A DNA stretch of 64,000 nucleotides. It comes from Kangiellaceae bacterium. Lineage in GTDB: Bacteria; Pseudomonadota; Gammaproteobacteria; Enterobacterales; Kangiellaceae. Each line of letters begins with the position of its first letter. Position 1 is the first letter of the stretch. The notes beneath the pieces were generated by a model. It did not search any database. It had not been told where the DNA came from and worked only from the letters and a program-made list of their open reading frames with translations. The translations under genes and the position numbers were made by a program. The stretch spans positions 62,001 to 126,000 of the forward strand of contig JABXIQ010000006.1 in assembly GCA_013373015.1 (NCBI GenBank). The letters are read 5' to 3'. This document shows, in pieces, positions 8,011-17,012 of the stretch.

Positions 8011-8751
8011 TCAATTCTTCCTCTGACGCACAACTTCGAATAAAGTCACTCCAGTTGCTACTGAAACGTTTAAGCTAGAAACTTCTCCTGCCATAGGTAT
8101 TTTTATCAAATGATCGCAGTTTTCTTTGGTCAAACGACGCATACCGTCACCTTCAGCACCCATGACTATAGCGATTGGTCCAGTCATATTGGCCTGATAA
8201 ATATCTTGCTCAGCTTCACCTGCTGTGCCGTAAACCCAAATACCTTTTTCTTGCAGTTGTTTAATGGTTCGGCTTAAATTGGTCACAGGAATAAAAGGAA
8301 CGGCTTCGGCCGCACCACAAGCTACTTTACGCACAACATCAGTAATGCTAGCCGCATTATCTTTAGGTGCAATAACCATATTAACGCCTGCTGCATCAGC
8401 ACTGCGCAAACAAGCCCCTAGATTATGCGGATCGGTCACACCATCTAAAATTAAAATAAAGGAATCGCCAACAAGGTTATTCAACAATTCTGGGATATGT
8501 TTCTCATGATAGTTTTTTTGTTTTAACGCTTGGCAAACGGCTATAACGCCTTGATGGCGCTGATCGGTCATTTCGTCAAGTTCATGGCGTTCTTTTTGTA
8601 TCACGCTTATATTTTTACTTTGTGCGAGTTTCACTAACTTGTGCGAACGTTGGTCATGACGATTTTTCTGCATAAAAACCTTCTCGACTTTGTCACTATT
8701 TCTTTTCAGTAACACTTCTACCGCATGAATACCATATACGATTTCAGACAT
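8011..8751 (-). CDS. rlmB: 23S rRNA (guanosine-2'-O-)-methyltransferase RlmB
   Basis: SPOUT-class enzyme that methylates the 2'-OH of G2251 in the 23S rRNA P loop, using S-adenosylmethionine. The protein has 246 residues, normal length. The N-terminal substrate-binding domain begins YGIHAVEVLLKRN. The knotted catalytic domain has LDGVTDPHNLGACLRSADAAG (motif 1 region), IAIVMGAEGDGM (motif 2) and IPMAGEVSSLNVSVATGV (motif 3). It follows rnr by 31 bases; rnr-rlmB is the standard operon order. Confidence 0.97.
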   Translation of the reverse strand: MSEIVYGIHAVEVLLKRNSDKVEKVFMQKNRHDQRSHKLVKLAQSKNISVIQKERHELDEMTDQRHQGVIAVCQALKQKNYHEKHIPELLNNLVGDSFILILDGVTDPHNLGACLRSADAAGVNMVIAPKDNAASITDVVRKVACGAAEAVPFIPVTNLSRTIKQLQEKGIWVYGTAGEAEQDIYQANMTGPIAIVMGAEGDGMRRLTKENCDHLIKIPMAGEVSSLNVSVATGVTLFEVVRQRKN

Positions 8752-8782
8752 ATTTGTTTAGAACCTTTAATGATGAATTGTG

Positions 8783-11218
8783 CTATTTGCGTTTTTTCTT
8801 ACCGTTTTTACCACGTTTAGGCTTGCTGTTTTTATTACCTTTACCTGAGCCGTCAGATCCGCCCTTATTAGAAGAATATTTCTTACCTTTGCTGGCTTTA
8901 CCTTTAGAGCCTTTGCCTTTCTTTGAATAAGCACCGTCTTTTTCGCTCAAAGACCCACTCTTCTTAGCTTTAGCATACAATTTACGTCGCTCAGAGCCTT
9001 TAACCTCTTCTCGCTTCACGTTTTCACGCTCTAGAATATCAAAATCAATTTTTCGCTCTTCAAGATCGACTTGCGATACTTTAATCTTTACTCGATCGCC
9101 CACTCGGAAACTCTGACGCGTACGCTCGCCTATCAGACGCATTTTAGCGGCATCAAAATGATAATAATCCCCACCTAACGCGCTAATATGAATTAAACCT
9201 TCTACAAACAACTCATCCAAGGCTACAAAAATACCGAAGCTAGTAATTGTTGAGACAGTTCCCCAGTATTCTTCACCAACTCGGGTCAACATATACTCAC
9301 ATTTTAGCCAATCGATCACCTCACGTGTGGCCTTATCTGCACGGCGCTCAGTCATTGAGCTATGTTCAGTTAACACTAATAACTGCTGCTCAGTATAAGT
9401 TTCAGCACCATCAGTGCCCATGATATTTTTGCTGGCCAAAAGATGCTTGATAATACGATGCACCAATAAATCAGGATAGCGACGAATAGGCGAAGTGAAG
9501 TGGGTATAAGAATCAAAAGCTAAGCCAAAGTGACCTTCATTTTCAGGGCTATAAACAGCTTGCATCATAGAGCGCAGCATCATAGTTTGAATCAAGTCAT
9601 AGTCAGGACGCTCTTTAATCGAATCATGCAGCTCGCGATAATGTTTTGGCTCAGGGGTCGCACCACCGAATAAAAACAAACCCAGCTCGCCTAAGAAAGA
9701 ACGAAACTTTTCCAAGCGCTCCTCGGAAGGGCCTTCATGGATTCTATAAACGCCTGGCACTTTGGATTTTTCTATAAATTCAGCAGCGGCCACGTTGGCA
9801 CAAATCATACACTCTTCAATAATTTTATGAGCATCATTTCTGACTACACCAACAATTTTTTCTATCTTGCGGTTCTCGTCAAAAACAATTTGCGTTTCAG
9901 TCGTTTCAAACTCTATGGCTCCACGACCATTTTTTAGAGCTAGTCGAGCTTTAAATAACTCATAAAGATTTTCTAAATCAGGCACAAGCGCTTGATAATG
10001 CTCTCTTAAAGCCTGTGAGTCGTCTTGATCACCCTGCAGAATTGACCAAACTTTGTTATAAGTAAAACGTGCATGAGAGTGCATAACGGCAGGATAAAAT
10101 TTCGATTGAGTAACATTACCTTTAGCCGACAACGTCATCTCCGAAACCATGCACAAACGATCTACTTTTGGGTTTAAGGAACACAAACCATTGGATAGAA
10201 GCTCCGGTAACATAGGTACTACAAATTCTGGAAAATATACAGAGTTACCGCGGCTGATGGCCTCTTCATCCAAAGCGCTACCTGAGCGCACATAATGACT
10301 AACATCAGCAATCGCCACCCACAAAGTCCATCCACCCTCAGTGCGCTTTTTGCAGTAAACAGCATCATCAAAGTCACGCGCATCTTCGCCATCGATGGTG
10401 ACTAATGGTAAATCCCGAAGATCAACACGACCTTGCCAATCCGTTTGACTCACTTCTACTGGCAGCTCGGTCACCTCTTCAGTAACGGCTTGCGGCCACT
10501 CATGTGGAATTTGATGGCTACGAATAGCGACTTCTATTTCCATCCCAGCAGAAAGGTGATCCCCTAACACTTCACTAATAATAGCTCGTGCATGATGATT
10601 GCGTTTGGGACGTTGAATGATTTTCGCAACAACAACCTGTCCCACTTCAGCTCCCATGCAATCTTCTTTAGCGACAATCAAATCATGGTGAATTTTACTA
10701 TCATCCGATGACACATAAAAAAGACCATTTTCTTCAAATAAACGCCCCACTATATGACTGGTAGAACCGTCTAGAATTTCAACAATGGCACCCTCGGTAC
10801 GGCCTTTACGATCCACATTTTTAACTCGTGCCAATACCTTGTCGCCATGAAAGACTTCGTGCATTTCTCGCGGAGATAGATACCAATCGCGACCACCTTT
10901 TTCTAACTCCAAATAGCCGTAACCATCTCGATGGGCTACAACAGTACCTCGCACTAAGTCAGTAGCATCAACTAGGCAATAATTCCCTCTTCGATTACAG
11001 ATTAGTTGACCATCTCGCTCCATGGCATTAAGTCGCTTGTGTAAGGCTTTTTGCTGGTCAGGCTCAGCGATTTCAAATGTTTCGGCTAATTGTTCAAAGC
11101 TCACAGGTTGCCCTGCTTGCTCTAAAGTTTGCAGAATAAATTGTCGGCTAGCGATTGGGTTTTCGTAGCGCTGAGACTCTAGATTTGCTTGTGGGTCATT
11201 CGAGTTGTTATTTGACAT
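8783..11218 (-). CDS. rnr: Ribonuclease R
   Basis: Processive 3'-5' exoribonuclease that degrades structured RNA in mRNA turnover, rRNA quality control and trans-translation. The protein has 811 residues. In order it has an N-terminal helix-turn-helix-like region (about 20-85), cold-shock domains, the RNB catalytic domain with DGEDARDFDDAV carrying the metal-binding aspartates, an S1 domain (about 640-725, GTVSTITSFGIFVALDELFVEG cut short here to TSFGIFVALDEL), and a Lys/Gly/Ser-rich basic tail of about 80 residues. A basic tail is typical of RNase R and helps bind structured RNA. It is co-oriented with rlmB. Confidence 0.97.
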   Translation of the reverse strand: MSNNNSNDPQANLESQRYENPIASRQFILQTLEQAGQPVSFEQLAETFEIAEPDQQKALHKRLNAMERDGQLICNRRGNYCLVDATDLVRGTVVAHRDGYGYLELEKGGRDWYLSPREMHEVFHGDKVLARVKNVDRKGRTEGAIVEILDGSTSHIVGRLFEENGLFYVSSDDSKIHHDLIVAKEDCMGAEVGQVVVAKIIQRPKRNHHARAIISEVLGDHLSAGMEIEVAIRSHQIPHEWPQAVTEEVTELPVEVSQTDWQGRVDLRDLPLVTIDGEDARDFDDAVYCKKRTEGGWTLWVAIADVSHYVRSGSALDEEAISRGNSVYFPEFVVPMLPELLSNGLCSLNPKVDRLCMVSEMTLSAKGNVTQSKFYPAVMHSHARFTYNKVWSILQGDQDDSQALREHYQALVPDLENLYELFKARLALKNGRGAIEFETTETQIVFDENRKIEKIVGVVRNDAHKIIEECMICANVAAAEFIEKSKVPGVYRIHEGPSEERLEKFRSFLGELGLFLFGGATPEPKHYRELHDSIKERPDYDLIQTMMLRSMMQAVYSPENEGHFGLAFDSYTHFTSPIRRYPDLLVHRIIKHLLASKNIMGTDGAETYTEQQLLVLTEHSSMTERRADKATREVIDWLKCEYMLTRVGEEYWGTVSTITSFGIFVALDELFVEGLIHISALGGDYYHFDAAKMRLIGERTRQSFRVGDRVKIKVSQVDLEERKIDFDILERENVKREEVKGSERRKLYAKAKKSGSLSEKDGAYSKKGKGSKGKASKGKKYSSNKGGSDGSGKGNKNSKPKRGKNGKKKRK

Positions 11219-11292
11219 ATTAGCATCCTAATTTTTGTCTATTGTATCCTTAATCTGTATCTATCTCCATCACCGTACTATCTCGCCATGAA

Positions 11293-11314
11293 AAAAGCGG
11301 CATATGCCGCTTTT
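11293..11314 (-). terminator. Terminator upstream of rnr
   Basis: AAAAGCGGCAT is followed directly by its complement ATGCCGCTTTT, a perfect 22-base palindrome with A/T runs. It lies 50 bases after the small lipoprotein gene and before rnr, so it should end the lipoprotein transcript. Confidence 0.75.
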
Positions 11315-11363
11315 AATAACTCTATTTTGATAAATCGGTATTCATAATTGCAATAACTGGTAA

Positions 11364-11648
11364 CTAACCTTTCTTCGACTCTCTAATATAGTAACGTGCC
11401 TTTTCAGCATTTTCGACGCAAGCATTATAGCTTTCAAAAGTTTGATTAGTTTTTGCAGCAGTCAATAACGATGCAGCCTTGGTGTAATTCACAGTCCCTG
11501 CAAATCCTTCACTTTCTGCAAAACTCAGCTCTTTATAGGCACTATCAATAGAAGAGCGGCAATTTTCCGCACTCATACCCTTTCTAGCGCCCGCACATGC
11601 GGTTATCGAAAGAATAACTGTAGATAAAATTAACAATTTAGTTTTCAT
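11364..11648 (-). CDS. Small lipoprotein with a DUF4398-like helical repeat
   Basis: A 94-residue protein with a lipoprotein signal: basic start, hydrophobic core, and the lipobox ITAC with the modified Cys at residue 18. The residue after the Cys is Ala, so outer-membrane sorting is expected. The rest is helical (YKELSFAESEGFAGTVNYTKAAS and following), resembling the Ala-rich helical-hairpin lipoproteins that bind cell-wall or membrane partners. That resemblance is weak, and I assign no function. The gene appears monocistronic, ended by the palindrome at 11293-11314. Confidence 0.75.
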   Translation of the reverse strand: MKTKLLILSTVILSITACAGARKGMSAENCRSSIDSAYKELSFAESEGFAGTVNYTKAASLLTAAKTNQTFESYNACVENAEKARYYIRESKKG

Positions 11649-11854
11649 AAGCGACCTCTTATCTGGCTTCTTATAATGAGCTAATAAAAATGTATGTGAA
11701 TTAGCTTTCAGTCTTATAGTTTACTCACTATAAGCCTTCCTAAACCTGCTGCAAATAACCAGCTCACAAATTTTACGATTGTTCACTCAGCCCTTACATG
11801 AGAGCAATGAAATAGGTATCATAGCCCTATCTAACAATTATGGTGGATCTAGTT

Positions 11855-13273
11855 TTGAAAGTAAGCTTGCCCAATTTCGCAACCGCAAAAATTCTTGTCA
11901 TCGGCGACATCATGCTGGATCGCTATTGGCATGGCGGGACTTCTCGCATCTCCCCAGAAGCACCAGTGCCAGTCGTCAACGTCCATGATACTGAAGATCG
12001 TGCTGGCGGCGCAGCTAATGTGGCTTTAAATATTGCCGCTCTTGGTAGTCAAGTAACTTTATGTGGGATTAGCGGTGATGATGAAGCAGCCAACAGCCTA
12101 GAGAAATTATTATCTTTACGCGGTGTTCATTGTGCTTTTGAAAGGCGCAACCATCAGAACACTATTACCAAACTCAGAGTGATCAGCCGTAATCAACAGC
12201 TGATCCGTCTAGACTTTGAGAAAGATTTTTCTTTGCAAAACGGTTTGTCTATCAACTCTGTAGAGCAATTAATCGGTGAACATGACATCCTCGTATTATC
12301 TGACTACGGTAAGGGTACTTTGCAAGATCCTCAGTCACTTATACAAGTAGCACTAAAAGCAGGTAAAAAAGTTATAGTCGATCCCAAAGGTAGTGATTTT
12401 TCCAAATACGCTCATGCCACAGTGATTACTCCAAATCAAAGCGAGTTTGATCTAATTGCTGGGTCGAGTAAAGATGAACAAGAGTTTTTTGATAAAGCTC
12501 AGCAGCTTCGCCAACAACTTGGGTTAACCGCTCTTTTAGTCACGCGCAGCGAAAAAGGCATGGCTTTGTTTGAGCAACAACACAAGCCTTTTATTCAACC
12601 CACTCAAGCGCGTGAAGTTTACGATGTAACAGGTGCGGGTGATACGGTTGTAGCTAGCTTGGCCGCCGCGTTATCCTCTGGAGTTAGTCTTAGCGAAGCA
12701 ACTCAAATTGCTAATCTGGCAGCGGGTGTAGTAGTTGGCAAACTAGGCACAGCCAGCGTTAATCAACAAGAGTTACAACAAGCAATGTTCAAGCAACAAC
12801 CGCTAACTCAAGGGGTTGTGGATGAACACGAATTGGTCAATTTAATTATCAAAGCAAAAGGCTCAGGAGAAACCATCGTTATGACCAATGGTTGCTTTGA
12901 TATTTTGCACGCTGGCCATGTAAGCTATCTCACGCAAGCCGCCGATCTTGGCGATAAACTCATTGTAGCAGTCAACGATGACCAATCAGTCAAAAGATTG
13001 AAAGGGAACTCTCGCCCTGTCAACCCTCTTTCTCAACGCATGCAAGTCTTAGCTGGCTTAGCAAGTGTTGATTGGGTTGTCAGCTTTAGTGAAGATACTC
13101 CTGCCCGTTTAATTGGTAACTGTTTGCCCGATATATTAGTCAAGGGCGGTGATTATGCACCTGAGCAAATTGCTGGCGGTCAAGCAGTTACTGATAATGG
13201 CGGACAAGTAATTATACTTGATTTTGTAGATGGGATATCAACCACCAAGATTATTGAAAAAGCAAAAAGTTAG
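11855..13273 (+). CDS. hldE: Bifunctional heptose-7-phosphate kinase / heptose-1-phosphate adenylyltransferase HldE
   Basis: Makes ADP-heptose for the lipopolysaccharide inner core. The N-terminal PfkB-type kinase (to about residue 320) has MLDRYWHG, SRISPEAPVPVVNV and the catalytic DVTGAGDT loop. The C-terminal nucleotidyltransferase has TNGCFDILHAGHVSYL with the HxGH motif. I place the start at TTG 11855: GGTGGA lies 7 bases upstream, and the product then begins MKVSLPNF, the same pattern as the E. coli protein's MKVTLPEF. An ATG at 11840 is in frame but has no ribosome site. The length is then 472 residues. The gene is convergent with the methyltransferase gene 8 bases away. Confidence 0.95.
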   Translation: MKVSLPNFATAKILVIGDIMLDRYWHGGTSRISPEAPVPVVNVHDTEDRAGGAANVALNIAALGSQVTLCGISGDDEAANSLEKLLSLRGVHCAFERRNHQNTITKLRVISRNQQLIRLDFEKDFSLQNGLSINSVEQLIGEHDILVLSDYGKGTLQDPQSLIQVALKAGKKVIVDPKGSDFSKYAHATVITPNQSEFDLIAGSSKDEQEFFDKAQQLRQQLGLTALLVTRSEKGMALFEQQHKPFIQPTQAREVYDVTGAGDTVVASLAAALSSGVSLSEATQIANLAAGVVVGKLGTASVNQQELQQAMFKQQPLTQGVVDEHELVNLIIKAKGSGETIVMTNGCFDILHAGHVSYLTQAADLGDKLIVAVNDDQSVKRLKGNSRPVNPLSQRMQVLAGLASVDWVVSFSEDTPARLIGNCLPDILVKGGDYAPEQIAGGQAVTDNGGQVIILDFVDGISTTKIIEKAKS

Positions 13274-13280
13274 CAAAAGA

Positions 13281-14042
13281 TTAAATTTGTGGCTTGCGAC
13301 AGACAATTAAGTTTAGCGGCCACTTAATTTTCTTCATATGATGAGTATCACACCATGCAAAGGCTAATTTCTGTTTTATTGCTGCCACAGGGTTAGCCTC
13401 CTCCTGCTCCATATAACGCTTTACAGCAGACCAAGTATTGAGATAACCAATGACCTGATCAAAACTCCAAGTCTTCTCAATATAAAAGTTGGGCACACTG
13501 AGCATGTTGTATGGAAAATCTATAGTTTGGTAATTAGTCTCAATTAATTTACGCCTTGGCGACCAATAGCCCTTCAAAGTATGAGAATAGAGTCTGTGAG
13601 TAATGGCATCAATTTCTGAGTTAATGGAAAACAATTGATATGACCATACTGCCAACAAACCACCAGGTTTCAACACTCTGTCTACTTGCTGAAAAAAAGG
13701 TTCTGTGTCAAACCAATGTAATGCCTGCGCAACACTGATAATATCAATGCTAGCATCAGGAATTTTTGTCTGCTCCGCACTCCCAACAAAATATTGGATA
13801 TTATTTTTTTGCTCAGCTTGTTTAAGTTGCCCTTCACTGATATCTGAAGCGAAAACTTTTTCAAAATGAACTGCAAGCCCTTTTGCTGCCTGCCCTGTCC
13901 CTGTCGCAACATCCCAAGCCTTATCATGACCATCAGATAGCATCGCTAAATACTGAAAAAGCTCATTAGGATAGTCAGGCCGAAATTGACGATAGCCACT
14001 CGAATTGGCGGAAAAGAAATTGTGATGAGTTGATAGTTCCAT
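13281..14042 (-). CDS. Class I SAM-dependent methyltransferase
   Basis: A 253-residue Methyltransf_11-type protein. Motif I is AWDVATGTGQAAKGL (SAM binding), motif II is around VFASDIS, and the post-motif region ISVAQALHWFDTEPFF is typical of small-molecule methyltransferases of the Tgs/UbiE-like group. A LKPGGLLAVWSY strand follows. The C-terminal part probably defines the substrate, and I cannot name it. The gene stands alone, convergent with hldE, with 73 bases to the next gene upstream. Confidence 0.85.
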   Translation of the reverse strand: MELSTHHNFFSANSSGYRQFRPDYPNELFQYLAMLSDGHDKAWDVATGTGQAAKGLAVHFEKVFASDISEGQLKQAEQKNNIQYFVGSAEQTKIPDASIDIISVAQALHWFDTEPFFQQVDRVLKPGGLLAVWSYQLFSINSEIDAITHRLYSHTLKGYWSPRRKLIETNYQTIDFPYNMLSVPNFYIEKTWSFDQVIGYLNTWSAVKRYMEQEEANPVAAIKQKLAFAWCDTHHMKKIKWPLNLIVCRKPQI

Positions 14043-14115
14043 GGTATGCCCTCTCCTCTAGTTAGAGCATACCGCGGAGTTTTGCTAATTACAAAGGTTT
14101 TACTAGCCTTTTAGG

Positions 14116-14712
14116 TTAACGTGTGAAAGCAGGACCCACGCCATTTGCCCAGAAAATAACACTAATTGCAATAGTGCCTACAAACATGACCATACCTACT
14201 GTCAAAATCGAATTGGTGAACAAAAAGCCACGGTCTTGATCTATCTTCATCATCACTGGTGTGCCGATAAATAAAATACGAATAGCCAATGCGGCCGCAA
14301 CCAAAGTCAGCATAGTATTAAGCCATAACAAAGGATAAGCACTGAAAATACTAACCAAAAACAAAGGTACACATGAATATGAAACTAAGGCGAAAGCATC
14401 AGCAACTGTCGCTTCTGACTTATAGGTTTGCGCCATCCAATGCACCAAGCGCGCAAAAACATACATCCCCACCAATATTGCGATATAAGCACTAACGGAG
14501 ATTAATAAAGCACTTTGCCATGTTAATTTAACAGGCTCTTCAAAACCCACTCTCCAGCCAATATAAACAGCGCCAATATAAGCTGCAATCGGCGGAATAG
14601 CAGCCATAATCAAAAGAAAACGTAAGTAGATTTGCGTTATGGTAAAGTTCTTCTTTTCAATTTTCGGCCATGTTTCAATTGGGTTATACAACACATTAAA
14701 TCTATTTTTCAT
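14116..14712 (-). CDS. Yip1-domain inner-membrane protein
   Basis: A 198-residue protein with five predicted membrane segments (about residues 28-52, 63-85, 105-125, 128-148 and 168-190) and a short cytoplasmic N-terminus, FNVLYNPIETWPKIE. The P..W..I start followed by a five-helix bundle is the usual outline of bacterial Yip1-domain proteins, whose roles are mostly unknown. It lies between fnr and the methyltransferase gene on the same strand, 33 bases after fnr, so it may be read from the fnr promoter. Confidence 0.8.
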   Translation of the reverse strand: MKNRFNVLYNPIETWPKIEKKNFTITQIYLRFLLIMAAIPPIAAYIGAVYIGWRVGFEEPVKLTWQSALLISVSAYIAILVGMYVFARLVHWMAQTYKSEATVADAFALVSYSCVPLFLVSIFSAYPLLWLNTMLTLVAAALAIRILFIGTPVMMKIDQDRGFLFTNSILTVGMVMFVGTIAISVIFWANGVGPAFTR

Positions 14713-14745
14713 TATTACCCCCTAATAACTCCTTTGATTATGTAA

Positions 14746-15477
14746 TTAATGATGACAATTACTTCCTGCAAGCTGACTTAATTCAGGCAAATTAGTAATC
14801 GTAATTTCTTTATCTTTTACTGAGATATAGCCTTTTTGTTGCAATTTTGAAAATAACCGACTCACCGTTTCAACGGCTAAGCCTAAGTAATTAGCTACAT
14901 CACTGCGTGTCATCACTAAATTAAAACAGGTTCGAGACAAACCACGATTGGCATAACGCCCCGATAAATTCATGATGAAAGCAGCCAAGCGTTCATCAGC
15001 GCTTTTTTTGTTTAACAATAACAATAACTCTTGATCATCATGAATTTCACGACTCATCACACGCAACAATTGCTGTCTTAATCCAGGAATTTCACCCGAG
15101 AGCATTTCCAATTTGTTGTAAGGTAATGTGCATACCAGTGATGTTTCTAGCGCTTTTGCCATGCTCGGATGGCGATTACTGTCAATCGCATCAAGACCAA
15201 TAATTTCTCCAGGTAAATGAAAACCTGTGATCTGTTCTTCACCATTTTCAGATACGGTGTAGGACTTTATGCAACCCGAACGAACCGCATAAATAGCTTG
15301 AAACGCTTCACCTGCATGAAACAACATTTCATTTTTCTTGAGCGGCTTTTTACGTTGAACGATGCTGTCCAAGTGCTCAATTTCAGACTCTGCCAACATA
15401 ACAGGCAAGCATAACTGATTGATACTACAGCTTTGACACTTAATTGATGGTATAGCCATTGAAGTCATCATATTCAT
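14746..15477 (-). CDS. fnr: FNR-type oxygen-sensing transcription regulator
   Basis: Crp/Fnr-family regulator that holds a [4Fe-4S] cluster without oxygen, dimerises and binds TTGAT-N4-ATCAA. The protein has 243 residues. The cluster cysteines are Cys14, Cys17, Cys23 and Cys116; the Cys23-Cys116 distance of 93 matches Cys29-Cys122 of E. coli FNR. The cAMP-type beta-roll domain is about 30-150. The helix-turn-helix is about 190-215, with recognition helix LAVETVSRLFSKL carrying the E..SR contacts that read the FNR box. It lies next to hemN and the cco genes, which carry perfect FNR boxes. No FNR box is seen before fnr itself. Start ATG at 15477; a second Met three residues in is possible. Confidence 0.96.
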   Translation of the reverse strand: MNMMTSMAIPSIKCQSCSINQLCLPVMLAESEIEHLDSIVQRKKPLKKNEMLFHAGEAFQAIYAVRSGCIKSYTVSENGEEQITGFHLPGEIIGLDAIDSNRHPSMAKALETSLVCTLPYNKLEMLSGEIPGLRQQLLRVMSREIHDDQELLLLLNKKSADERLAAFIMNLSGRYANRGLSRTCFNLVMTRSDVANYLGLAVETVSRLFSKLQQKGYISVKDKEITITNLPELSQLAGSNCHH

Positions 15478-15530
15478 GGTATATCAGTCCAGTTTAATAT
15501 AGTCGTCAAACGAAAGTAAATACACAAAGT

Positions 15531-16904
15531 CTAAATTGCCTTAGAATAACTTTGAACTTGGCTTATTTCTTGCAGATATGTATCGAACGCCATACAAATA
15601 TTTCGTATTAATAAACGGCCAACTTGCGATACTTGTATTTCTTTGTCAGTTACTGTTAGCAGTCCATCTTGCTGCAGTGTTTTCAAGTATTCCAGCTCTT
15701 GCGCAAAATAATCATTGAAATTTATATCAAAAGTTTTATTGAATTCACATATATCAAGTTCAAAATGACAAATCAGTTGCATGATTACTTCACGTCGCAA
15801 AGCATCATCTTGATCTAGAAAGCAACCTCGCCAAACCGCCAATTGCTGTGTTTCAATCTTGTCATAGTATTCATCCAGATCACGCATGTTTTGGCTATAA
15901 ACCTCGCCAACTTGGCTAATAGAAGAAACACCCAACCCCACTAAATCACAGCCAGCTTGTGTGGTGTACCCTTGGAAATTTCTGTGCAATTCGCCTTTTT
16001 GTTGTGATTTAGTCAGCTCATCGTGCGGCAATGCAAAATGATCCATCCCTATATACACATAACCCGCATCGGTTAATTTACGAATGGCAGATTCAAAAAT
16101 ATGCAGTTTTTCCTCTGCTGAGGGTAGATCATAGCTGTTAATTCTTCTTTGCGGCTTAAATCTATGTGGCAAATGAGCATAATTGAAAATTGATAATCGA
16201 TCCGGCGCCATAGTTATGATCTTATCAATAGTGACATTAAAACTTTCAACCGTTTGGTGAGGCAAACCATAGATCAAATCCATACTTATCGATTCAAAGC
16301 CATTACGACGAGCTTGCAACAAAATATTGCGGGTCTCATCTTCTGGTTGAACTCGGTTCACAGCATTTTGTACTTGCGGATTAAAATCTTGCACCCCTAT
16401 ACTGAGTCGATTAAACCCTGCTCGCGCCAAAGAAGGTATGGTTTTTTGATCGATACTACGTGGGTCAATTTCAATGGCAAACTCACCATCATCAGCAAAG
16501 TTAAAGAGTTTTTTCAACTCGCTCACTAAATTGCAAATTTGTTCATTGGATAAAAAAGTTGGTGTTCCACCACCCCAATGCACCTGTGTTACAGGACGAT
16601 TTCCAACATGTTGCGCTATCATTTTTGCTTCATCAATCAAAGCAGCAAGGTAGCGTTCGGCCTTATCTTTTTTCTTTGTTATCACCTTATTACAAGCGCA
16701 GTAATAACAAATATTCTCACAAAAAGGGATATGCAAATAGAGCGACAAATCCTTATCTGATTCGGATTCTTGCAAGGCTTGGATCAAATCTTGCGCCGAA
16801 AAGTGCTCCGCAAACTGTAAAGCAGTTGGATACGAAGTGTATCTTGGCCCAGAAATATTATATTTTTCAACAAGTTGTTGATCCCAGATTGATAATTCAG
16901 ACAC
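15531..16904 (-). CDS. hemN: Oxygen-independent coproporphyrinogen III oxidase
   Basis: Radical-SAM enzyme that decarboxylates coproporphyrinogen III to protoporphyrinogen IX without oxygen, supplying haem in microaerobic or anaerobic cells. The protein has 457 residues. The cluster motif is FCENICYYCACN, with Cys62, Cys66 and Cys69 binding the cluster and Cys71 following, the same numbering as E. coli HemN. HWGGGTPTFL and the glycine-rich SAM region follow, and the C-terminal HemN domain is present. This length and motif separate true HemN from the shorter HemW. A perfect FNR box lies about 76 bases before the start codon. Confidence 0.97.
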   Translation of the reverse strand: MSELSIWDQQLVEKYNISGPRYTSYPTALQFAEHFSAQDLIQALQESESDKDLSLYLHIPFCENICYYCACNKVITKKKDKAERYLAALIDEAKMIAQHVGNRPVTQVHWGGGTPTFLSNEQICNLVSELKKLFNFADDGEFAIEIDPRSIDQKTIPSLARAGFNRLSIGVQDFNPQVQNAVNRVQPEDETRNILLQARRNGFESISMDLIYGLPHQTVESFNVTIDKIITMAPDRLSIFNYAHLPHRFKPQRRINSYDLPSAEEKLHIFESAIRKLTDAGYVYIGMDHFALPHDELTKSQQKGELHRNFQGYTTQAGCDLVGLGVSSISQVGEVYSQNMRDLDEYYDKIETQQLAVWRGCFLDQDDALRREVIMQLICHFELDICEFNKTFDINFNDYFAQELEYLKTLQQDGLLTVTDKEIQVSQVGRLLIRNICMAFDTYLQEISQVQSYSKAI

Positions 16905-16945
16905 AATTGCTCTTAGTTATAAACGCAGCCGATTTACATAGCTAC

Positions 16946-16987
16946 AGAATAGGCAATTCGCCGCTCAAACAGCTTGATCTAGATCAA
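16946..16987 (-). promoter_or_regulatory. FNR box and predicted class II promoter of hemN
   Basis: TTGATCTAGATCAA at 16974-16987 is a perfect FNR palindrome. If transcription begins near 16939 the box centre is at -41.5, and the -10 position falls on TATTCT (16951-16946 on the minus strand), which matches four of six TATAAT bases. This is the geometry of an FNR-activated class II promoter. The next gene upstream ends at 17013, so hemN is the only plausible target. Confidence 0.85.
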
Positions 16988-17012
16988 GTCAACAGGATAT
17001 TCGCTCCTCTAA

